DNA of 64,000 nt from positions 1,176,027 to 1,240,026 of the forward strand of contig NZ_LFMD02000003.1 of assembly GCF_015776785.2 (NCBI RefSeq), given 5' to 3'. The notes under the pieces were generated by a model, which was not told where the DNA came from, made no database searches, and saw nothing but the letters and a program-made list of their open reading frames with translations. This DNA is from Kitasatospora sp. SUK 42 (GTDB lineage: Bacteria > Actinomycetota > Actinomycetes > Streptomycetales > Streptomycetaceae). Shown here one piece after another: positions 58,658-64,000 of this stretch (positions within the stretch are counted from its first letter, which is position 1; each line of letters begins with the position of its first letter). A program made the translations under genes and the position numbers.

Positions 58658-60985
58658 TCAGACGGTGACGGCGTCCTCCGCGCGGATCGGCAGCCGGCCG
58701 ACCGGCAGGCCGGTGGCGGCCCGGACAGCGGCCGCGACGGCCGCCGGGGCGACCACGGCGGGCACGGCGCTGACCGCCTTGGCCCCGAAGGTGGCGACCA
58801 CGTCCCGCTCCTCCAGCAGCGCGGCGATCCGCACCTCCGGGGTGTCCAGCGAGGTGGGCAGCCGGTAGCCGGTGAGCGAGGGGTTGAGCAGCACCCCGCC
58901 CGAGGTCTGCAGGTCCTCCATCAGCGCCAGGCCCACGCCCTGGGCCACGCCCGCCTCGATCCGGTCCTCGATCTGCCGCGGGTTCAGCGCCCGGCCGACG
59001 TCCTGGGCGACGGTCATCTCGACCACCCGGACCGCCCCCAGCTCGATGTCCACGTCCACCACCGCGCGCATCGCGCAGAAGGAGATCGAGACGAAGGCGT
59101 CGCCATGCCCGGACTCGTCCAGCGGCTCGGTCGGATGGGGGCGGCACTGTGCGGTGGCCCAGAGTTCCTTGCCCTCCAGGGCCTCGGCGACGGGCATGCC
59201 GAGCACCCCGTCGTAGGAGGTGATCTTGCCGTCGGCGATCTGCAGCAGCTCCACCGACATCCCGAAGTTGGCCGCGATCGGCTGCAGCAGCTGGTGGCGG
59301 ACCATCAGCGCGGCCCGCTCGACCGCGCCGCCGGAGACCCAGGTGTGCCGGCCGCGGGCGGAGGGCCCGGCGATCGACTGGTCGCTGTCGGCCGGCGCGA
59401 TGTAGACCTCGCTGACGCCCAGGACGGTCTGCACGATCTGACGGGCCAGCGTGGCGAAGCCCTGCCCGGCGTCGACGGCCGCGCAGATCACCGTGGCGTG
59501 GTCGCCGCTGACCCGCACGGTGGCGGTGGAGACCTCGTCCTCGCCCTCGGCGCCCAGCATGTGCACCATGCCCACGGCGTAGCCGATCCCGCGCCGCACC
59601 GCCGCCGGGTCCCCGGCGCCGCCGGGCCCGCCCGGCAGCAGCCACTCGGCGTCCGGGTCGTCCACCGGCAGGGCCGGCAGCGGCTCGGCCGCCACCGCGT
59701 CCAGCAGCGCCTTCACGGGCGCCGGGCAGGTGACGGCCTGTCCGGTGGGCAGCGGGTCGCCGGTGGCCATCGCGTTGCGGCGGCGGATCTCCACCGGGTC
59801 CACGCCCACCCGGGCGGCCAGCTGGTCCAGCTGGGACTCGTAGGCGAAGCAGGTCTGGAGCGCGCCCTCGCCGCGCATCCGCCCGGCCGGCGGGTTGTTG
59901 GTGCGCACCGCCCAGGCGTCCACGAAGACGTTCGGGCAGACGTACGGGCCGACCGAGAAGGCCGTCGCGGCGGCCAGCGCCTCGGCCGAGACGTCCGCGT
60001 AGGCGCCGCCGTCCAGCAGGATCTGCGCCTCGACCTTCACCAGCGTGCCCTCGGCGTCGGCGTGGTGGCGGTAGCGCAGGAGCGCGGGGTGGCGCGAGGT
60101 GTGGGTGTGGAAGGACTCCTCGCGGGTCAGGGTCATCTTCACCGGGCGGCCGGTGCGCAGCGCCAGCAGCGCCAGGGTGACCTGGAAGGAGAGGTCCTCG
60201 CGGTCGGTGGTGGCGCCGGGCACGCCGGTGGCCACCAGCCGGACCCGGTCGGGCTCCAGGCCCAGGCAGGTGGCGGTGCGGTCGCGGTCGCCGTGCGGGT
60301 CGGTGGAGGACAGGTGCAGTTCGACACCGCCGTCCGGCCGCGGCACGGCCAGCCCGGCCTCGGCGCCCAGCGGGGCCGGGTCCTGCCGGCCGACCTGGTA
60401 GAGGCCCTCGACGACGATCTCGCCGACCGCGTCCGGGTCCCCGGTGCGCAGCGGCAGGTGGCGGAACAGGTTGCCGTCCGGGTGCAGCGGCGGCGCGGTG
60501 AAGGACTGCTCGGGGTCGGTCACCGCCTCCAGCGGCTCGTAGTCGACCGCGATCAGGCCGACCGCCAGCCGGGCGGTGTCCGGGTGGTCGGCGGCGACGG
60601 CGGCGACCGGCTCGCCGTGGTGGCGCACCACGCCGGCGGCCAGCACCGGCCGGTCGGCGACGATCGGTCCGGCCGGGGCGCCGTCCGGCAGGCCGTCAGG
60701 GCCGGGCGGCAGGTCGGCGGCGGTGACCACGGCGTGCACCCCGGGCAGCGCGAGCGCGGCCGAGGTGTCGATGCCGCGGATCCGGGCGTGCGGGTGCGGG
60801 GAGCGCAGCACCGCGCCCCACAGCAGCCCCTCGGCCCACAGGTCGGCCGCGTACGGGTAGATGCCGAGCGCCTTGGGCAGCGCGTCGCTGCGCAGCGGGG
60901 AGCTGCCCAGGCCGAACGGCTCCGGTGCGCCGCCCTCGCCGCCGTCCTGCTGGAGTGCTGCGCCGATGTCGGTAGGCGACGTCAT
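58658..60985 (-). CDS. Xanthine-dehydrogenase-family molybdopterin-binding subunit
   Basis: The 775-residue subunit has the aldehyde oxidase/xanthine dehydrogenase layout: LPKALGIYPYAADL at the hammerhead domain, RSPHPHARIRGIDTS, RTNNPPAGRMRGEGALQTCF and TVAQDVGRALNPRQIEDRIE. In most members the catalytic glutamate lies in a GxGEPP motif near the C-terminus. Here the corresponding stretch is GAKAVSAVPAVVAP, with Ala740 at that place. The substrate is unknown. It overlaps the iron-sulfur subunit by 4 bp. Confidence 0.9.
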   Translation of the reverse strand: MTSPTDIGAALQQDGGEGGAPEPFGLGSSPLRSDALPKALGIYPYAADLWAEGLLWGAVLRSPHPHARIRGIDTSAALALPGVHAVVTAADLPPGPDGLPDGAPAGPIVADRPVLAAGVVRHHGEPVAAVAADHPDTARLAVGLIAVDYEPLEAVTDPEQSFTAPPLHPDGNLFRHLPLRTGDPDAVGEIVVEGLYQVGRQDPAPLGAEAGLAVPRPDGGVELHLSSTDPHGDRDRTATCLGLEPDRVRLVATGVPGATTDREDLSFQVTLALLALRTGRPVKMTLTREESFHTHTSRHPALLRYRHHADAEGTLVKVEAQILLDGGAYADVSAEALAAATAFSVGPYVCPNVFVDAWAVRTNNPPAGRMRGEGALQTCFAYESQLDQLAARVGVDPVEIRRRNAMATGDPLPTGQAVTCPAPVKALLDAVAAEPLPALPVDDPDAEWLLPGGPGGAGDPAAVRRGIGYAVGMVHMLGAEGEDEVSTATVRVSGDHATVICAAVDAGQGFATLARQIVQTVLGVSEVYIAPADSDQSIAGPSARGRHTWVSGGAVERAALMVRHQLLQPIAANFGMSVELLQIADGKITSYDGVLGMPVAEALEGKELWATAQCRPHPTEPLDESGHGDAFVSISFCAMRAVVDVDIELGAVRVVEMTVAQDVGRALNPRQIEDRIEAGVAQGVGLALMEDLQTSGGVLLNPSLTGYRLPTSLDTPEVRIAALLEERDVVATFGAKAVSAVPAVVAPAAVAAAVRAATGLPVGRLPIRAEDAVTV

Positions 60986-62196
60986 GATGCGTGGTCGTCC
61001 TCGGGGAGGCGGATGCCGTGGGCGGGGGTGGCGCCGTACGGGACACCGGCCGGGGCGCCGCCCTCGGCCGGGGCACCGTGCGGGTGCGGGTCGGCGTACG
61101 GGGTGCCGTGCGGGGGCGTGCCGTCGTGGGCGGTGCCGGGCAGCGGGGTGCCGTGCGCGGGGGTGGGCTCGTAGACCGGGGCGTCGTACCCGGTGTCGTA
61201 GCCGTTCTGCTGCTGGTGGCCGTCGGGGTAGCCGGTCGGCACGTAGGTGCCGTGGGCGGGGGTGGCCTGGTAGGGCTGCTCGGGGTAGCCCTGCGGCTGG
61301 TAGTACACCTGGTCGTCCACGGCCTGGGCGGGGATGGAGGGCTGGGCGGCCGTCAGGGCGGAGGTGTCGTACACGCCGGTGTCGTAGGCGCCCGCGCCGT
61401 CGCCGTACGGCTGCTCGGCCGGGGCGGGGGCCTGGGCGGGCACGGGGGCCGGCTCGGCGGGCGGCTGCGGGACGTGTTCGATCCAGGCGTCGGCGTCGGC
61501 GTAGACCGGCGGTTCGACGGCGGGCTCCGGCTCGACGGCGGCGGGCGCCTCTGTGGGTGCCGCCTCGGCGGCCGGTGCGGCGGGCTGCTCGGCGGGGGCC
61601 TCCTCCGCCACGGCGGCGGCCGCGACGGCGGCCTCCGCCTCCTCGGCCTCCTGCGCGCGGGCGTCCGCGACGGTCTGGACGGCGGCCAGCACCCCGCGGT
61701 AGCCGGTGCAGCGGCAGAGGTTGCCGCACAGCGCCTGCCGGGCCTCGACCTCGGTGGGCCGGTGGTTGCGCTGGAGCAGGTCGTGCACGGCCATCGCCAG
61801 GCCGGGGGTGCAGTAACCGCACTGGACGGCGCCGGAGGCGGCCAGCGCCTGCTGGACGTCGCTCGCGCCGCCGCCGGACGACAGGCCCTCGACGGTGTTG
61901 ATCTCGCTGTCGGCGGCCAGCGCGGCGGGCACCAGGCAGCCGGCGACCAGCTGGCCGTCCACCTGCACCGAGCAGGCGCCGCACTCGCCCTGCTCGCAGC
62001 CGTCCTTGGCGCCGGCCAGGCCGAGCCGCTCGCGCAGCACGTAGAGCAGGCTCTCGCCGATCCAGGCGTCGGTGACGGGCCGTTCGAAACCGTTGACCCG
62101 CAAGGTGTAGGAGGCGCACGGGCGCAGCTCCCGGCTGACCTGCGGGGCGAGGCCGAGCGGGTCGGCGTCGAGGGTCTCGATGGGGTCTGTGGTCAC
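60982..62196 (-). CDS. [2Fe-2S] subunit of the molybdenum hydroxylase with long low-complexity tail
   Basis: The 404-residue subunit has a plant-type ferredoxin domain (Cys67, Cys72, Cys75, Cys87 in CEQGECGACS...C) and the second [2Fe-2S] helical domain (QCGYCTPG with Cys126/129, CGNLCRCTGY with Cys161/163). Family members normally end near residue 185. Here a tail of about 220 residues follows, rich in Ala, Pro, Glu, Tyr, Gly and His, with recurring TPAHGT units. The tail is probably disordered. GTG start overlaps the FAD subunit by 4 bp. Confidence 0.9.
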   Translation of the reverse strand: MTTDPIETLDADPLGLAPQVSRELRPCASYTLRVNGFERPVTDAWIGESLLYVLRERLGLAGAKDGCEQGECGACSVQVDGQLVAGCLVPAALAADSEINTVEGLSSGGGASDVQQALAASGAVQCGYCTPGLAMAVHDLLQRNHRPTEVEARQALCGNLCRCTGYRGVLAAVQTVADARAQEAEEAEAAVAAAAVAEEAPAEQPAAPAAEAAPTEAPAAVEPEPAVEPPVYADADAWIEHVPQPPAEPAPVPAQAPAPAEQPYGDGAGAYDTGVYDTSALTAAQPSIPAQAVDDQVYYQPQGYPEQPYQATPAHGTYVPTGYPDGHQQQNGYDTGYDAPVYEPTPAHGTPLPGTAHDGTPPHGTPYADPHPHGAPAEGGAPAGVPYGATPAHGIRLPEDDHAS

Positions 62197-63074
62197 TTCA
62201 GCGCCCTTCCCAGTGCCCGTCGGGCCAGCACCGATACGGTACGCCGCAGCCGAACGGCGGCCGCGGTCGGCCCCTCGGTCACGGCCTCCCAGGCGCCCTC
62301 GGCGCCGTAGTTGTCGGGGACGCAGGCGGCGGCCACGTACTCGCCGAAGGCGGCGGTGGCGACCGGGTCGATCTCCCGGCTGCCGTCCCAGTCGATGCAG
62401 CCGGCCACCCAGGCCTCGGCCTCCAGCGGGCGCAGCGGCACCGGGGCGACGGCCCCGACGGCGCAGCGCACGGCGCGCCGGGCCGGGTCGAGGACGAGGG
62501 CGACGGAGGCGGTGGCGCGGGCCGGGCCGCTGCGGCCGGTGGCCTTGAGGAAGACCTGCGGCGCGTGCAGCAGCGGGACGCGCACCCAGGTGAGCAGTTC
62601 GCCGGGGCGCACCGGGTCGAGGCCGGTGAGCAGGTGACTGACCGGCACCTCGCGGGTGCCACCGGAGCGGGCGAGGGTGACGGTGGCCTCCAGCGCGGTG
62701 AGCACCGGGAGGGTGTCACCGGCCGGCGCGGCGGTGACGATGTTGCCGCCGAGGGTGCCGACGTTGCGCACCTGCGGCGGGCCGGCCGTGCGGGCGGCGT
62801 CGGCGAGCGCGGGGATGAGCGCGGCGAAGTCGGGGCGGTCCATCCGGGCGTGGGTGAGTCCGGCGCCGAGGACGGCGGTGCCGCCGTCCTCGTAGCGCCA
62901 GCCGCGCAGCTCGGTGATCCGGCCGAGGCCGACCAGCGCGGCGGGGCGCAGTCGTCCGGCGTTGACGGCCTCCATGAGGTCGGTGGCTCCGGCCACCGGT
63001 ACCGCGGCCGGGGCGGCGGCCAGCGCGTCGACGGCCTCGTCGAGCGAGGCCGGCAGCATGATCGTCCGGTTCAC
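62193..63074 (-). CDS. FAD-binding subunit of the molybdenum hydroxylase
   Basis: The 293-residue subunit fits the CO dehydrogenase/xanthine dehydrogenase medium subunit: VPVAGATDLMEAVNAGRL as the FAD phosphate loop, VGLGRITELRGWRYE, AGPPQVRNVGTLGGNIVTAA as the second flavin motif, and a C-terminal domain from GELLTWVRVPLLHAP. It is the first gene of the operon FAD - FeS - Mo subunit, with 4-bp overlaps throughout. GTG 63074 was preferred; ATG 63059 is an alternative. No promoter element stands out upstream. Confidence 0.9.
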   Translation of the reverse strand: MNRTIMLPASLDEAVDALAAAPAAVPVAGATDLMEAVNAGRLRPAALVGLGRITELRGWRYEDGGTAVLGAGLTHARMDRPDFAALIPALADAARTAGPPQVRNVGTLGGNIVTAAPAGDTLPVLTALEATVTLARSGGTREVPVSHLLTGLDPVRPGELLTWVRVPLLHAPQVFLKATGRSGPARATASVALVLDPARRAVRCAVGAVAPVPLRPLEAEAWVAGCIDWDGSREIDPVATAAFGEYVAAACVPDNYGAEGAWEAVTEGPTAAAVRLRRTVSVLARRALGRALK

Positions 63075-63272
63075 CTGGGTCCCACCGTGCTCCACTTGCT
63101 CATCGATCGCCTGCCGCCCGCGGCCACGGCCGTGCTGTCCGCGTCAGCAGCCCGGCCTGGCCCGTAGGGTACGGGCGATCGGGCCGGGTTGGGCAACTCT
63201 GGCACACAATGCTCGATGATCATTTCGGGACCGGTGAACGGGGCTGCCCGATTGGGATGGATACCGGGCGGT

Positions 63273-63305
63273 ATCTGCCCTGACCCCGGTCGGGCCAGGG
63301 CAGAT
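63273..63305 (-). terminator. Hairpin terminator of the GH20 gene
   Basis: ATCTGCCCTG and CAGGGCAGAT form a perfect 10-bp stem with a 13-nt loop, about 50 bp beyond the hexosaminidase stop. Confidence 0.7.
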
Positions 63306-63357
63306 GTTCATCTTCTCTTGACGTCAGATGACCACCCATAAGTTCCCGGGCGGGCGA

Positions 63358-64000
63358 TCACCTCACCGGCGGCGGGCCCTGGATCGGCCGGCCGACCACC
63401 CCGGGCCTGCGCTGCCAGGGGTGCGGTCCGTCGGCCGGGCGGTACTCGACGCCGAGCGCGTCCAGCGCCCTCAGGTGGGTCGTCAGCCGCCGCTCGAACC
63501 CGGCGTAGTCACGCTCGGCCGGCGCGGCGGGCAGGTCGGACCAGGCGACCTCGGCGAAGGCGACCAGCCGGGGGAAGGCCCGGTAGTCGAGGTCCCGGGC
63601 GCTGTCCGCGAACTCGCTCCACAGGTTGGCCTGGGTGCCGATGACGCGCCGGGCGGCGACCACGTCCAGCTGCTCCGGGACGGGCTCGAAGCGGTAGACG
63701 TCCTCCAGCGTGCGCACGAAGCCGACCGGGATCGGCTCGTCCGGGCCGTCGGCCTGCCGGTGGTCGAGGTAGACGTGCTGCTCGGGGCACATCACCACGT
63801 CGTGCCCGGCCCGCGCGGCGGCGATCCCGCCGCCGAAGCCGCGCCAGGAGGAGACGGCCGCACCCGGGGCGAGGCCCCCCTCCAGGATCTCGTCCCAGCC
63901 GATCAGCCGGCGGCCGCGCTCGGCCAGCCACTGGTCGAAGTGCCGGATGACGTGGCTCTGCAGCTCGTCCTCGTTGGCCAGGCCCAGCTCGCGGATCCGG
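63358..64000 (-). CDS. GH20 beta-N-acetylhexosaminidase (5' partial)
   Basis: Only the last 213 or so residues lie in the window; the start is beyond 64000. The part shown has HFDQWLAERGRRLIGWDEIL, VSSWRGFGGGIAAARAGHDV and VMCPEQHVYLDHRQ, which are typical of the second half of GH20 barrels, then VIGTQANLWSEFADS and FPRLVAFAEVAWSD. The catalytic Asp-Glu pair is upstream of the visible part. The enzyme releases GlcNAc from chitin oligomers or glycoconjugates and would feed the nag PTS. Export cannot be judged. Confidence 0.9.
   Translation of the reverse strand, partial: RIRELGLANEDELQSHVIRHFDQWLAERGRRLIGWDEILEGGLAPGAAVSSWRGFGGGIAAARAGHDVVMCPEQHVYLDHRQADGPDEPIPVGFVRTLEDVYRFEPVPEQLDVVAARRVIGTQANLWSEFADSARDLDYRAFPRLVAFAEVAWSDLPAAPAERDYAGFERRLTTHLRALDALGVEYRPADGPHPWQRRPGVVGRPIQGPPPVR

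Noticed and set aside
58139..61174. Long plus-strand frame opposite the molybdenum hydroxylase
   Set aside because: It crosses tRNA-Cys and a terminator and is a shadow of the minus-strand operon.

Overview
The window is high-GC DNA with a strong third-position GC bias, many GTG starts, SsgA-like sporulation proteins, mycosin/WXG proteins and a complete GlcNAc phosphotransferase (PTS) locus. This points to a filamentous actinomycete of the Streptomycetaceae (Streptomyces or Kitasatospora), and to the chromosomal core rather than a mobile element. From memory, the order rdgB-rph-nagF-nagE1-nagE2 ... cysM ... clpS-pncB ... ssg ... hppD-asnC resembles the SCO2900-2950 region of S. coelicolor. 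All family calls are from reading the proteins; no search was run.

Layout. 1-2.2 kb: the tail of an IS110-type transposase and a repeat-rich lipoprotein. 2.3-9.7 kb: GroES-like protein, DUF3618 protein, Bcp peroxiredoxin, a large secreted GH18 chitinase with two DasR-type operators, an HNH endonuclease with three repeated modules, an odd tRNA, rdgB, a small lipoprotein and rph. 9.8-13.6 kb: the GlcNAc PTS (EIIB nagF, EIIC nagE1 and nagE2) with dre-like operators. 13.7-20.5 kb: sulfur metabolism. A short leader peptide precedes two flavin monooxygenases, and a second leader peptide of the same type precedes a CysO-like carrier and CysM, with the JAMM protease Mec beside them. 20.6-29.1 kb: amino-acid permease, DUF2017-ClpS, pncB-pncA, an AbiEi/nuclease-like protein, a low-complexity protein, a sigma-like protein and a DinB-like protein. 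29.3-32.5 kb: a mycosin protease and two type VII secretion substrate-like proteins. 32.6-38.5 kb: endonuclease V, RDD membrane proteins, an SsgA-like protein and a GT87 glycosyltransferase.

38.6-50.1 kb: a second GH18 enzyme with CBM2, a two-component system, an N-terminal half of HppD beside its AsnC regulator, two IclR regulators, an S16 protease, a helicase and a second SsgA-like protein. 50.2-54.8 kb: three genes overlapping by 4 bp each (sortase, esterase, MprF-like synthase). 55.1-58.6 kb: a deacetylase-like lipoprotein, a DHA2 transporter whose first ATG is followed by a TTA codon, a guanidinium exporter under a guanidine-III riboswitch, and tRNA-Cys. 58.7-64 kb: a three-subunit molybdenum hydroxylase and the end of a GH20 hexosaminidase that runs off the window.

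How the genes fit together. Chitin and GlcNAc use is a recurring theme: two GH18 enzymes, a GH20 enzyme and the PTS, with dre-like sites before the chitinase, nagF/nagE1 and nagE2. The sulfur block combines CysM, a carrier whose GG is masked by two extra residues, a JAMM protease and two cysteine-type leader peptides. The least explained items are the class I tRNA with a Leu anticodon, the leader peptide ahead of uncharacterised flavin monooxygenases, the truncated hppD, a molybdenum hydroxylase lacking the family's catalytic glutamate, and the sortase-esterase-MprF operon.
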